Positions 25,005 to 34,664 of a stretch of DNA of 64,000 bases are shown piece by piece. A program made the position numbers and the translations under genes. Position 1 is the first letter of the stretch; each line of letters begins with the position of its first letter. Below the pieces are notes generated by a model. The model was given only the letters and a program-made list of their open reading frames with translations, was not told where the DNA came from and did no database searches. The DNA is from JABDCI01 sp964475835 (GTDB lineage Bacteria; Verrucomicrobiota; Verrucomicrobiia; JABWAM01): positions 1-64,000 of the forward strand of contig CAYYYL010000006.1 of the NCBI GenBank assembly GCA_964475835.1, read 5' to 3'.

Positions 25005-27453
25005 CCGCATTGCGGATCGCGAGAACAGCCTGATTTCGAAGGGTTTTCAGATAGTTCATCTGTTCGGCCGTCAAGTGAATCTCCCCGGCGTGCACCTTGT
25101 CGACGTAGATCAATCCAATCGCAACCTGCTTCACCACGATGGGGAGCAGCATGAAGGTCCCCGCAGCCACATTCGTTCGATACCATTCAGGAACCAATGC
25201 CTCCACCTTCTTCTCCCGAATATCCCTCACCATGATATCTGCGTTCTGTTTTAGGGACTGGTTGAAAAGATCGGACGACCCTTGAATCGGAAATTGAAAA
25301 AGCTTGAGAAGAACATCGATATCGCTCCCAAACCCGTGACGGGCCTCCATCACCCCGCGCTTGGCATTTCGAATGCAAATCAACGCCCGCTGAAACCCGA
25401 GGGCACGGTACATCACCTCCAGCACCATGTGCAGGATTTGACTGATCGAATATTTTTCCAACAAGGATTCGGTGACATCCTGGATTCCTCGACTCAGGAT
25501 GGCATCCGGACTGCTCGAGGCATCCGCATCGCCCCCAGCCATCAACAGTCCCAGATCCGTCGCAATCTGCATGTCCAAATCCTTCGAAGGAGGAGCCGGT
25601 GCTTTCGGCGGGACAACCTTCGACTCCGCAGGTGACTGCGGCAACACAATCCCCATGCGCTTGAAAATCCCACCTTCCGCCATGTTGATATCAAGCACCC
25701 GCGCGTATCGCCCCGCTTCCTTCACCGAAGCGTTGAGAATCCCTCCCATTTGCCCTGGCTCGATCGGAACACAGTTCTTGTAACGCTCCGACATGTTGGC
25801 AAACACCTCATTCCGGGAATCCAGATCCTTGGCGTGCTGAAGTTTCTGGCAGAGCTCGTTTGAGAAACAGACCACCCCGCGCATTTGATCCTGCATCGTC
25901 TCAGGCTTCGGAATCTTGGCTCCGGCAAATCCTTTCATCGCATAGGCGATGTCATCGGGAAAGTTCCACTCCTTCGCAATCTCCCCTCCAATCTCCTCAT
26001 AGGTGGCTCCAAGGACCAGCACGGTGGCTTCGTCCTCCGTCTTTTGCTTCGCTTGAATAAGTTCCACCACCTTGTGATGCTCCTCAGGCATGTGAAATGC
26101 GATCAACAGTCTGCCGAGATTATAAAACGCGGAACAAATGAACACCTCCTCGGCATTCACCAACCCCATCTTGAGTGCCACATCGCGGGCAATGGATCCA
26201 CTCATGAACGCATGCATGGTCGCGTCCTTGACGTCGTTCTCAAGCGACTGATTCTGAAGATTTTCAAAAAGCATCAGGGATAGCGCGGCATTCTTCACCT
26301 GTGCAAGACCAAGAACCATGATCGCGCGGGAGATCGTGCTGATCTTCCCTGTATAGCTGCTGTAAAACACCGTATTGACGAGTTTCAGGAGCTTGTTCGT
26401 CAGGGCGATATCATTCAACACCGTGTTCGTCAGTTCCGCCAGGGACTCCTCGTCACTCACCGACGTCAATTTGTTGATAATGGTGATCGTGCGGGACATC
26501 GAGGGCAACTCCGCCCCCTCCTTCATTTTCTTTTTCAGAACGGGAATCAGATTGCGGCTGATCATCGCCGACTCGGACGGCTTTTCCACCCGGGTGGTGG
26601 CTCCTGGATCCTCCTTACCGATCCCTGCAAGGGCAGCATCCACCTCCGACATCGACTGGAAACGATCTTTCGCATCCTTTGCCATCATCTTCAGCAACAC
26701 CTCACAAAATCCTTCACTCAAATCCGAACGCAACGCCCGGGCGGAAGGAGTCGATTCCGTCAGATGCTTCGACATGATTTCAACCGCGGACTGGCCCTGA
26801 TACGGAAGCTGTCCCGTCACCATGTGAAACAGAGTCGCCCCCAGGGAATAGATATCCATCCGGTGGTCCGCGTTTTTGCTGTCACGGACCTGCTCCGGAG
26901 AAATATAAAAAGGCGTCCCCAAAACCACCCCCGAAGCAGTCAGCGATCCATCCCCCTGACTTGTCCATTTGGCAAGCCCCAGATCCCCAACCTTGATCCG
27001 CCCCTCTCCACCAAGCATCAAATTTTCAGGCTTAATGTCCCGATGGACAATTCCCTCCCGGTGGGCATATGCAAGGGCATCTGCGGCCTGGCGGATGAGC
27101 CCAACGGCCTCGACTTCACCATAAACCTTCCCCCCCTTGAGAAGCGTGGCAATATTCTGCCCCTCCACATATTCCATCACAAAATAGTACACCCCATCCT
27201 GGGAACCGGCATCGAACACCGAAATGATGTGCGGATGGGAAAGACGGGCCGCAGCCTGGGCTTCACGAAGAAAGCGCTGCACATACTCCTCGTTTTCAGC
27301 AAGATGGCTCGAAAGAAATTTGATCGCTACAAAACGATCCAGCGTCAGTTGGCGGGCCTGATAGACAATCCCCATCCCCCCCTTGCCCAGTCGACGAAAA
27401 ATCTGATAATTCCCAATCTTTTGATCCAACAACGCATCGGGTTCTTCAGACAT
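24994..27453 (-). CDS. Ser/Thr protein kinase fused to HDOD and GAF domains
   Basis: Product is 819 residues. Residues 16-275 are a Hanks-type kinase: GKGGMG loop (23-28), VAIK lysine 45, HRDIKPEN (137-144) and DLG (157-159, in place of DFG). Residues about 310-520 form an HDOD domain (SMSRTITIINKLTSV, KLLKLVNTVFYSS), a non-catalytic HD-like module for protein contacts. Residues about 650-815 form a GAF domain. There is no membrane segment, so the protein is cytosolic. It lies 39 bp after gatB on the same strand and may be cotranscribed. Likely a signalling protein sensing a small ligand through GAF; targets unknown. Confidence 0.88.
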   Translation of the reverse strand: MSEEPDALLDQKIGNYQIFRRLGKGGMGIVYQARQLTLDRFVAIKFLSSHLAENEEYVQRFLREAQAAARLSHPHIISVFDAGSQDGVYYFVMEYVEGQNIATLLKGGKVYGEVEAVGLIRQAADALAYAHREGIVHRDIKPENLMLGGEGRIKVGDLGLAKWTSQGDGSLTASGVVLGTPFYISPEQVRDSKNADHRMDIYSLGATLFHMVTGQLPYQGQSAVEIMSKHLTESTPSARALRSDLSEGFCEVLLKMMAKDAKDRFQSMSEVDAALAGIGKEDPGATTRVEKPSESAMISRNLIPVLKKKMKEGAELPSMSRTITIINKLTSVSDEESLAELTNTVLNDIALTNKLLKLVNTVFYSSYTGKISTISRAIMVLGLAQVKNAALSLMLFENLQNQSLENDVKDATMHAFMSGSIARDVALKMGLVNAEEVFICSAFYNLGRLLIAFHMPEEHHKVVELIQAKQKTEDEATVLVLGATYEEIGGEIAKEWNFPDDIAYAMKGFAGAKIPKPETMQDQMRGVVCFSNELCQKLQHAKDLDSRNEVFANMSERYKNCVPIEPGQMGGILNASVKEAGRYARVLDINMAEGGIFKRMGIVLPQSPAESKVVPPKAPAPPSKDLDMQIATDLGLLMAGGDADASSSPDAILSRGIQDVTESLLEKYSISQILHMVLEVMYRALGFQRALICIRNAKRGVMEARHGFGSDIDVLLKLFQFPIQGSSDLFNQSLKQNADIMVRDIREKKVEALVPEWYRTNVAAGTFMLLPIVVKQVAIGLIYVDKVHAGEIHLTAEQMNYLKTLRNQAVLAIRNAASS

Positions 27454-27492
27454 ATGGCACGGAGATCAGTTACTTTGTTTTTGGACCCATCT

Positions 27493-28947
27493 TCAAACGG
27501 AAAGCTTCTGTTTAAGCACCTCGTTCACCATCGCAGGATTCGCCTTTCCCTTGGAGAGCTTCATCACCTGCCCGACCAGGGCACCGATCGCCTTGGCATT
27601 GCCCCCCCGTACATCCGCTACAATCCTGGCATTGGCCGCCATCACTTCCTCACAGAATTTCTCAATCAACCCGGCATCGCTCACCTGGGACAACCCTTTT
27701 TCCTCAACGATTTTCGCAGCAGTTTTTCCTGTCTGGAACATCTCCGCAAACACATCCTTGGCCTGCTTGCTGTTGATCTTTCCGCTGTCCGTCAATTCCA
27801 CAAGCTCCGAAAGATCACCGGGCTTGATGGGGGATTCCTCAAGTGTCCTGCCCGCCCCGCCAAGCTCCCTTAACAAATCATTTACGATCAGATTGGCCAC
27901 CCCATTCGGGTTTTTACCGTTGGCAGCAGCCTGTTCGAAATATTTCGCAAGGAGAAGATCGGCCACCAGAACCCCCGCATTGTAGTCCGTCAGTTTGAAC
28001 TGCTGAATGAAGCGCTGCTTTCTCACACTCGGAAGCTCCGGAACCGCTTGGCGCACCTCAGCCAGCCAGACCGTGGTGTCGATCGGCATCAAATCAGGCT
28101 CGGGAAAATAGCGGTAGTCGTGCGCCATCTCCTTTGTTCGCATCAACTGTGTGGTCCCCGAATCATCATCCCAGCGACGGGTTTCCTGGGATAATTTCTC
28201 CCCACGGGACAATGCCGCTTCCTGTCGTACAATCTCATACGCCAGGGCACGTCGGACACCACTGATCGAGTTCATATTCTTGATCTCGATTTTTGTCCCG
28301 TACTCTTTCTGGCCCACAGGCCGGATCGACACATTGCAGTCACACCGCATCTGCCCCTTCTCCATGTCTGCAAAACTCACATCCCCATAAAGCAACACAT
28401 TGCGAAGCGTGCTCAAAAAGGCAAACGCCTCCTCCGGACTCCCAATATCCGGCTGGGTCACAATCTCCATCAAAGGCGTCCCGGCACGGTTAAAGTCAAC
28501 CCCTGTGGAATCGTCAAAATGAAAGGACTTCCCCACATCCTCCTCAAGGTGAATTCGAACCAAACGAACCGTCTTGACCGTCTCCACATCCTTTTGCGCA
28601 TCCTTGGGATAACATTCCCGCATCAATTCCACCCCCCCATCCAGACACAAAGGCTTGTCATACTGGGAGATTTGGTAATTTTTAGGCATATCTGCGTAAA
28701 AATAGTTTTTCCGATCAAATTTGCATTGTGGATTGATGGTACAACCCAGCATCAGGCCGGTAAGGGCGGTCAGGCGGACGGCTTGTTCGTTGGGCGTAGG
28801 GAGAACCCCGGGCATTCCAAGACAAACGGGACAGACATGAGCATTGGGGGCTCCCCCATACTCATTGATGCAGCCACAAAACATCTTCGTCTGCGTCTTA
28901 AGCTGGACGTGCACCTCCAGACCAATGGTCACCTCGTAGTTGCTCAT
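27493..28947 (-). CDS. gatB: Asp-tRNA(Asn)/Glu-tRNA(Gln) amidotransferase subunit B
   Basis: Product is 484 residues, full length. It begins with YEVTIGLEVHVQLKTQTKMFCGC and has the zinc motif NAHVCPVCLGMPG. The kinase/amidotransferase core with DFNRAGTPLMEIVT and SIRPVGQKEYGTKIEIKN is intact, as is the C-terminal tRNA-binding GatB/Yqey tail. It forms Gln-tRNA(Gln) and/or Asn-tRNA(Asn) with GatA and GatC. Start overlaps the gatA stop by 4 bp. Confidence 0.96.
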   Translation of the reverse strand: MSNYEVTIGLEVHVQLKTQTKMFCGCINEYGGAPNAHVCPVCLGMPGVLPTPNEQAVRLTALTGLMLGCTINPQCKFDRKNYFYADMPKNYQISQYDKPLCLDGGVELMRECYPKDAQKDVETVKTVRLVRIHLEEDVGKSFHFDDSTGVDFNRAGTPLMEIVTQPDIGSPEEAFAFLSTLRNVLLYGDVSFADMEKGQMRCDCNVSIRPVGQKEYGTKIEIKNMNSISGVRRALAYEIVRQEAALSRGEKLSQETRRWDDDSGTTQLMRTKEMAHDYRYFPEPDLMPIDTTVWLAEVRQAVPELPSVRKQRFIQQFKLTDYNAGVLVADLLLAKYFEQAAANGKNPNGVANLIVNDLLRELGGAGRTLEESPIKPGDLSELVELTDSGKINSKQAKDVFAEMFQTGKTAAKIVEEKGLSQVSDAGLIEKFCEEVMAANARIVADVRGGNAKAIGALVGQVMKLSKGKANPAMVNEVLKQKLSV

Positions 28948-30389
28948 AACTTCGGACGCTCCTTATGCCAGCTTGTAGCCTTCTCATGGGCATTCGCAAT
29001 CTGCAAAATCTTCTCCTCACCCATGGAGGGCCCCAGAATCTGCAATCCCACGGGCATACCCTTTACGAATCCGCAAGGAACGGAGACTCCGCAAATACCG
29101 GCAAGATTGGTGGCAATGGTGAAAATATCCGCGAGGTACATTTGAAGGGGATCCGTGGTTTTTTCACCCATCTTGAACGCCACTGTGGGGGACGTTGGAG
29201 TAAGGATGGCATCACACTTTTCAAATGCCTCTTGAAAATCCCTCCGAATCAGGGTGCGAACCTTTTGTGCCCGAAGATAGTAGGCATCATAGTACCCTGA
29301 ACTCAGCACGTAGGTCCCCAATATGATCCGGCGCTTCACCTCGATTCCAAATCCTTCGGCACGTGAACGTCCATAAAGATCCAGAAGATCGCCCGGTTCA
29401 GTCACCCGGTGGCCGTAGCGAACCCCATCAAACCTTGCAAGGTTGGCGCTCGCTTCCGCAGTGGCAATGACATAGTAGGTGGCCACGGCATGCTCGGTGT
29501 GCGGCAGGGAAATATCCACGATTTGGGCCCCCTGCTTCTCGAGTCCGTCCACCGCCGCCCGGATCGCACTCTCCACCTCCGGATCCATTCCCTTCACAAA
29601 ATATTCTTTTGGCAATCCAAGCCGCATCCCCTTCACCCCCCGACCCAGGACCATGGTAAAGTCAGGCACATCCACAGGAAGGGATGTGGAATCCATCACG
29701 TCGCGCCCGCAAAGAATATTCAATAACAACGCCGAATCCTCCACTGTCTTGGTCAGAGGTCCGATCTGATCCAGGGAGGAGGCAAATGCCACCAACCCAA
29801 ACCGACTCACGCGTCCGTACGTGGGCTTCAGCCCCACGCAACCACAAACGGCCGCAGGTTGACGAATCGATCCTCCGGTATCCGTACCCAAAGCCGCCAG
29901 GCATTCATCGGCAGCTACCGCCGCCGCAGAGCCACCACTTGACCCCCCGGGAATTCGCGTTAAATCCCAAGGATTGTGGGTCGGGTGAAAGGAGGAATTC
30001 TCCGTGGAAGACCCCATCGCAAATTCATCCATGTTGGTTCGCCCCAAAAGCACCGCCCCAGCCTCTTTCAGTCGCGTCACCACCGTTGCATCATAAACGG
30101 AGATATACCCCTTTAAAATTTGAGATCCACAAGTGCAGGGCTGCCCCTTCACGTTCAAAATATCCTTGAGCGCAATGGGAACCCCATGGAGCGGTCTGGT
30201 CGACGATTCCGAATCCCGCCTCCCAGCCTCCTTCAACGCCCCTTCACGATCCACGCTCAAAAAAGCCTGCACACGGGACTCCACCTGGTCGATCCGTTGC
30301 AACAGGGCTGTCACCAATTCGGTGGACGAAAATTGCTTCTCCCGGATCCCTTTTGCCGCTTCGGCCACCGTCAACGTATGCAGACTCAT
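28944..30389 (-). CDS. gatA: Asp-tRNA(Asn)/Glu-tRNA(Gln) amidotransferase subunit A
   Basis: Product is 481 residues. The amidase signature is complete: catalytic Lys in VPIALKDILN, the GGSSGGSAAAVAA loop with the cis-Ser, and the nucleophile region TDTGGSIRQPAAVCG. It frees ammonia from glutamine and passes it to GatB. It lies between gatC and gatB with 4-bp overlaps on both sides, so the three subunits are translationally coupled. Confidence 0.96.
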   Translation of the reverse strand: MSLHTLTVAEAAKGIREKQFSSTELVTALLQRIDQVESRVQAFLSVDREGALKEAGRRDSESSTRPLHGVPIALKDILNVKGQPCTCGSQILKGYISVYDATVVTRLKEAGAVLLGRTNMDEFAMGSSTENSSFHPTHNPWDLTRIPGGSSGGSAAAVAADECLAALGTDTGGSIRQPAAVCGCVGLKPTYGRVSRFGLVAFASSLDQIGPLTKTVEDSALLLNILCGRDVMDSTSLPVDVPDFTMVLGRGVKGMRLGLPKEYFVKGMDPEVESAIRAAVDGLEKQGAQIVDISLPHTEHAVATYYVIATAEASANLARFDGVRYGHRVTEPGDLLDLYGRSRAEGFGIEVKRRIILGTYVLSSGYYDAYYLRAQKVRTLIRRDFQEAFEKCDAILTPTSPTVAFKMGEKTTDPLQMYLADIFTIATNLAGICGVSVPCGFVKGMPVGLQILGPSMGEEKILQIANAHEKATSWHKERPKL

Positions 30390-30673
30390 TCCACCACCTT
30401 CGGAACCCGGAAAAGATCGTTCATTTTTTGAGGGGCATTTTTCAAGGCGTCCTCAACCGACAGGGAGGGGCGGGTTTCATCCCGTCGGAATACATTATTC
30501 TGCGGAAAGGCATGGGCGGTGGGCTCAATCCCATCCACATTTAGGGATCCTAACTGCTCGACATACGAAAGAACCTGCCCCAGCTGGGATTGAAAACGAG
30601 CGGTCTCATCCGGTGAGAGCTGCAGCCGGGCAAGCTGGGCAACATAAGTTACATCAATGCCTTGGGGTTTCAT
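30386..30673 (-). CDS. gatC: Asp-tRNA(Asn)/Glu-tRNA(Gln) amidotransferase subunit C
   Basis: Product is 95 residues. It has the GatC pattern: VTYVAQLARLQLSPDE at the start, QLGQVLSYVEQLGSLNVDGIEPTAH in part, and the ending FRVPKVVE. GatC wraps around GatA and stabilises the GatA-GatB complex. It is first of the gatCAB run and lies 48 bp after a small membrane protein gene. Confidence 0.95.
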   Translation of the reverse strand: MKPQGIDVTYVAQLARLQLSPDETARFQSQLGQVLSYVEQLGSLNVDGIEPTAHAFPQNNVFRRDETRPSLSVEDALKNAPQKMNDLFRVPKVVE

Positions 30674-30721
30674 GGAAAACGACAGAATTCAGAAGTCCGC
30701 CCACAGAATCAAGAATACAAT

Positions 30722-31042
30722 TCACTTCATGCGCGAAAGACGTCCGATAATCCAGATCAAGGCGACAAAAGCTAGCATGATCCAGACAATGGCCCGGTTT
30801 CTTTGAGCCCGCATCTCGGCCCGGGTCGGTTTTCGTTTCTCCACCACCCCCACCCGATCGAGGCTGAAATAACGCCGGAAACGCTCCGCATTGGACTGGG
30901 TGCGTTCGTCGGGCTTGGGCGCAAAATGCTTTTCAGGAGCAGCGATCTGCTTCGAAAGATGACGGATCTTCTTCTGAAGCTCCGCAGCCTTCTGTTGAGC
31001 CTCCAAAGCCTCTTCCGCAACGCGTGAACGGGGCTTTCCCAT
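30722..31042 (-). CDS. Small coiled-coil protein with C-terminal membrane anchor
   Basis: Product is 106 residues from the ATG at 31042. Residues about 8-35 form an Ala/Glu/Lys/Gln-rich helix likely to form a coiled coil; a basic middle (RFRRYFSLDRVGVVEKRKP) is followed by one membrane segment (about 84-102) near the C-terminus. It resembles a tail-anchored protein. It lies 9 bp after another coiled-coil, tail-anchored protein, so the two may interact. No known family recognised. Confidence 0.65.
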   Translation of the reverse strand: MGKPRSRVAEEALEAQQKAAELQKKIRHLSKQIAAPEKHFAPKPDERTQSNAERFRRYFSLDRVGVVEKRKPTRAEMRAQRNRAIVWIMLAFVALIWIIGRLSRMK

Positions 31043-31051
31043 CAACTCAAA

Positions 31052-31750
31052 TCATGAATGAGAACGGCTGAGGACAAACACCAACGCCACAAGTCCCGAA
31101 AGAATCAAAGGCAGGTGTCGGGCCAGACCACGAAGGAGTTCCTCCTTGAAGTTAACCCCTTCAGAGCGGGACATCGGGATGGATTCGGCCATCGAAACAC
31201 TTTGGGAATCCGCCTGCATCTTGATGGGTCCATCACCGAGAAAACTGAGTTGAGCACGCCCTTTATTAAGTTCCGCACGGGCGGCTTCCAGCACCGAAAC
31301 GGCCTTGGCCAGACGGGGTTTCAAATCATCCCCACTCCATTCGGTCTCACGAATATCCTGAAGCTGGTGAACATAATCCTGATAGACCTCCCGGCACCCG
31401 GTCAACATCGCCGCACGCTTGTTTAATTCAAACTCCTCCTTCTCGATGGCGATGATTCCACGGGACAATTCATCAAGCATCTCCGCCTTGCCCTTTTCGA
31501 AATCCTCTTCACGCCGGCGCAGGTCCTCGAGCTCCTGACGCTCGCGTTCCAACTCCTCCTGCTGGCGGCGCAATTCAAGCATCTGCTGGCGCGCCTGCTC
31601 CACACGGGCGTCGATTTCCGCACGGCCCTGGGACGGATTGCCTGAAAGCCCGTTTCGATCCATGGGTGATCCCTTCTTAGATTCAGAGCGGACATCCGCT
31701 TTGGAGGGTTCAGTAAGAAGATCCGTGTCAATGAATTCAGATGCTTTCAT
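31052..31750 (-). CDS. Coiled-coil protein with C-terminal membrane anchor
   Basis: Product is 232 residues. Residues about 43-112 are a long charged heptad-like helix (RQQEELERERQELEDLRRRE and following), a strong coiled coil. A single hydrophobic segment (about 210-228) ends the protein, so the bulk is probably cytosolic with a tail anchor. It sits 21 bp after the ABC-2-like membrane protein and 9 bp before another tail-anchored protein. It may be a scaffold for the neighbouring membrane proteins. No family recognised. Confidence 0.7.
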   Translation of the reverse strand: MKASEFIDTDLLTEPSKADVRSESKKGSPMDRNGLSGNPSQGRAEIDARVEQARQQMLELRRQQEELERERQELEDLRRREEDFEKGKAEMLDELSRGIIAIEKEEFELNKRAAMLTGCREVYQDYVHQLQDIRETEWSGDDLKPRLAKAVSVLEAARAELNKGRAQLSFLGDGPIKMQADSQSVSMAESIPMSRSEGVNFKEELLRGLARHLPLILSGLVALVFVLSRSHS

Positions 31751-31771
31751 GAAGAAACAAAGAAGTAAGGG

Positions 31772-33499
31772 TTAACATTCAAAATGCTTGAGTTTTCTTT
31801 GGGCAAGATACATCGGGATGAGGGCAGCCATCATTCCGATCAGGAATGTCATCGTGTATATCACGCCAACGATGGATGTAAAATGAAAATCGAGGGATAA
31901 ACCCGCCATGAACCGGATATGAATGGGGATGGCCACCATCATCACGGAGATCGCGATATACGCAAGGCTGACGACAAGGCAAAACGTCCCCCCAAATCCC
32001 GATACAATCTGGGCCGCACTCTGCCGCATATTAGGAAAAAGCACTCCAAGCCCCACCGCAATCCCGCTGAGCCCCACACTCATCATGCAGATACTGAATC
32101 CGATCAACCATCTCAACTCCGGATCAAGATTCAAACTTTGGAATGAAAAAAACATCAGGCAAAGCGTGATGAAACAGGAGGACAGAGTGCTCGCCCAAAA
32201 CTTACCCCAGATAAACGACTTCAGCCGGACCGGCGCAAGCCCCAGCAGCCATAAACTCCTGCCCTCGAGGCTGAACTGCGGGTAAACAAAGCGCGTGGTC
32301 AGGGTGGAGAGAATGAGGGATAGCGACCCCAGGTTCAGAAACGCCACCACACTGACCCAAAACCGCTCTTCAAGTTGATATCGGAAGTTTCGAATGTTGA
32401 GAAAATAAAACGCGAGAAGTCCGAAGAAAATGGCGAATTGACTCCACTGGCCGGTGTCGCGCCAGAAGGTGATCACATCCTTTTTTAACACACTGCGGAC
32501 CGGAAGCTTCAGCCACCACATCCCATGAACCACCCCCGCCAATATGGACAGTGGGCTCCGATACGCCCGATTGGAATGAGCCCGTCCATGCAATCGCCGA
32601 TCCTGCACCCGCGAGGCATTCTCATAAAACAACAGGCCGCAGTACCTCAGGAGCAGCCACCCGCCCAATAGACTGTAGCTCAACACCAGACTGAAAAAGA
32701 AAAACACCTTGGGCCAAACCCTCTCCCCCAAGCCCAACACCGCCGTCGCCAGCCAGTAGCTCGGCAGAATCGGCTCCACCGCCAGGCGCGTGTTTTTCAG
32801 GAGAATGTTTAATAGGGGCACGATCTCCGCCTCCGTCATTCTGCGAATTTCCACGGGACGATAAAAAAGGACCACTGCCACCAGGATCGATATCGCTCCC
32901 AACACCACAACACGTCGCCCCCAGACCTGGTGCCACAAATAGACCAGGGCCAGAAGCACCGCGGCGCCGAGAGTGTTTGCCAGAAGGGAAAAAGGGGCAT
33001 AGAGCACGGGAAGACAAAGAAGAAACCAGAAAGGAAGCTTCATCCCCCACCCATACGCCAGAAATAGAGGCCCTGACAGGAACACAAAGGCCCAGGATGC
33101 CAGACACGACATTTCCACAAATTTCCATCGGAAAAGCTGCCCGTGGCTCACAGGAAGGGTTTGAATCCAGGCGGTCTCCCGGTTTTTAAAAAAAACTCCA
33201 TACCCCGCGATCACACTGCTGACCACGAGCATGAAAAAGATCAAACCAAAGAGCAGATAGAACATTCGGGCGACGAGAAGGTCCCCCAACGCAGGAACTC
33301 CTGTGTGTAAAAATTGCAAACCCCGATAAAACAGCCAGGTAAAAAAAACCCAGTAACCGGTGATGAATGCCAGGATAACCCCCAGCATCAAACGAGAATG
33401 ATGCACCATGTGACGCAATCGATTCAACGCCTGCCGTTTCCAGGCTGCCGACAATAATCGAAATAGAATCCAGCTGGAAATTTCAGAACCCATGGTCAT
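31772..33499 (-). CDS. ABC-2-type exporter-like membrane protein
   Basis: Product is 575 residues from the ATG at 33499, whose ATGA overlaps the upstream stop; the frame is open to 33655 but that part overlaps the preceding gene. It has at least twelve predicted membrane segments and no extracytoplasmic domain. The pattern of segments and the phrase FFKNRETAWIQTLPVSHGQL resemble the putative ABC exporter family (PF16949-like), where the ATPase is a separate gene. No ATPase gene is next to it. It is coupled to a small membrane protein upstream. Confidence 0.7.
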   Translation of the reverse strand: MTMGSEISSWILFRLLSAAWKRQALNRLRHMVHHSRLMLGVILAFITGYWVFFTWLFYRGLQFLHTGVPALGDLLVARMFYLLFGLIFFMLVVSSVIAGYGVFFKNRETAWIQTLPVSHGQLFRWKFVEMSCLASWAFVFLSGPLFLAYGWGMKLPFWFLLCLPVLYAPFSLLANTLGAAVLLALVYLWHQVWGRRVVVLGAISILVAVVLFYRPVEIRRMTEAEIVPLLNILLKNTRLAVEPILPSYWLATAVLGLGERVWPKVFFFFSLVLSYSLLGGWLLLRYCGLLFYENASRVQDRRLHGRAHSNRAYRSPLSILAGVVHGMWWLKLPVRSVLKKDVITFWRDTGQWSQFAIFFGLLAFYFLNIRNFRYQLEERFWVSVVAFLNLGSLSLILSTLTTRFVYPQFSLEGRSLWLLGLAPVRLKSFIWGKFWASTLSSCFITLCLMFFSFQSLNLDPELRWLIGFSICMMSVGLSGIAVGLGVLFPNMRQSAAQIVSGFGGTFCLVVSLAYIAISVMMVAIPIHIRFMAGLSLDFHFTSIVGVIYTMTFLIGMMAALIPMYLAQRKLKHFEC

Positions 33500-33894
33500 C
33501 GCTTTTCTTGGCGCAGAATCCTTCCCTTCACCCCGATCCAAAGCACCACCGCTGTCCATGTCGGGAACAGGCTCAGCCCGGGAATCGCCTCCGGCAGCAG
33601 GGCGACGAACAGCTCCCACTTCGGACCCAGGATGACCCAAAGCACCAGGAGCCAAACCAGGTCCAGGACAACCACGAGAAAGGGCGCTACGCTCTCCGGA
33701 AGGGAAAACAGGTCCGCAACCACAGCTGCGGCGAGCGCAAACACAAATCGGGGCTTCGACACCCCGTCGGGAATGGCGGGGCCGGACTTCCTCTCGGATT
33801 TTCCTGCAATATCCAGCACCCGGGTTTTCTCCGAGGGATCCATACCAGGGGATTCGCTCACGGAGACTTGGGCGGGAGGTTGTCCTTCAGCCAT
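33496..33894 (-). CDS. Small membrane protein coupled to the ABC-2-like protein
   Basis: Product is 132 residues. A hydrophilic, Ser/Glu-rich N-terminus (1-45) is followed by two to three hydrophobic segments (about 48-60, 70-88, 93-120) and a short basic tail. Its start lies 37 bp inside the end of the ankyrin lipoprotein gene and its stop overlaps the ABC-2-like start by 4 bp. It may be a subunit of that membrane complex. No family recognised. Confidence 0.65.
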   Translation of the reverse strand: MAEGQPPAQVSVSESPGMDPSEKTRVLDIAGKSERKSGPAIPDGVSKPRFVFALAAAVVADLFSLPESVAPFLVVVLDLVWLLVLWVILGPKWELFVALLPEAIPGLSLFPTWTAVVLWIGVKGRILRQEKR

Positions 33895-34664
33895 TTGTCG
33901 ACATTCAAGTACCCTTCCAGGGACTTGTCCCCACGAAGGATCGCTTCCATGTCGTTTCGATCCGTTTTCTGCCTTAGAATGGATTCTATTTCCTTATGGC
34001 GCTGATCCGCCATGCTGTAGGCCATATTAAAGGCGATCGCCCAGGCATTCTTGCCTCGTGAATCCTTCGCATTCACGTCCGCTCCCTTTTCCACAAACAA
34101 CTTCACCACATCGGGGGTGCCATCCTTGGCCGCAATCATCAAGGGCGTGGTCCCATTGGCAACCGAGATATTCAAATCTCCCCCTGCTTCGATCATTTTA
34201 CAAACCAGACTCAAGTCGTCGTGGGTCGCCGCAGTAAACATCGCCGTCGAACCATCGTTCAGTTTGAAATTCACCTCGGCCCCGTGGTCGAGGAGTAAAT
34301 TCGCCATCTTGGAGGACATCTCCCCCCGCAGCATCAAAGCAGCAACCAGGGGAGTAAAACCATCCCGGTTGGTCACATTGGGATTCATTCCATCGTTCAG
34401 ACATTTCTCCACCGCCCCGGGATCGTCGCTGTAACGGACCTGATAACAAAAATCCTCAGCACTGGGCAATGCGGCCTTCGGGGCGGGAGGCGGTTCCACG
34501 GGTTTCGCAGGCTCGGGAACCGGCGTGCTGGCAGCCACCGGCTCTGGCGCAGCCTGAGTCGGGAGGGGTGTTGGCACGACCGGAGACGAAGCCTCTTCTG
34601 ATTTTTTTCCGCATCCGGCAAACAGGACCGATGCAAGGGCAAGAAGGAGAAATTTCCGGTTCAT
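33858..34664 (-). CDS. Ankyrin-repeat lipoprotein
   Basis: Product is 268 residues. The signal sequence ends in a lipobox, LFAGC (Cys18), so it should be lipid-anchored outside the cytoplasm. A proline/alanine-rich linker (about 25-68) separates the anchor from about four ankyrin repeats (about 80-215) with repeats of the type DGSTAMFTAATHDDLSL and NGTTPLMIAAKDGTPD. Ankyrin repeats bind proteins. It heads a minus-strand run of membrane genes and overlaps the next gene by 37 bp. A second, larger ankyrin lipoprotein is at 43251-44828. Confidence 0.85.
   Translation of the reverse strand: MNRKFLLLALASVLFAGCGKKSEEASSPVVPTPLPTQAAPEPVAASTPVPEPAKPVEPPPAPKAALPSAEDFCYQVRYSDDPGAVEKCLNDGMNPNVTNRDGFTPLVAALMLRGEMSSKMANLLLDHGAEVNFKLNDGSTAMFTAATHDDLSLVCKMIEAGGDLNISVANGTTPLMIAAKDGTPDVVKLFVEKGADVNAKDSRGKNAWAIAFNMAYSMADQRHKEIESILRQKTDRNDMEAILRGDKSLEGYLNVDKWLKDNLPPKSP

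Noticed and set aside
33500..33655. Upstream extension of the ABC-2-like membrane protein
   Set aside because: It overlaps the coupled gene in another frame; the ATGA junction at 33499 is the better start.
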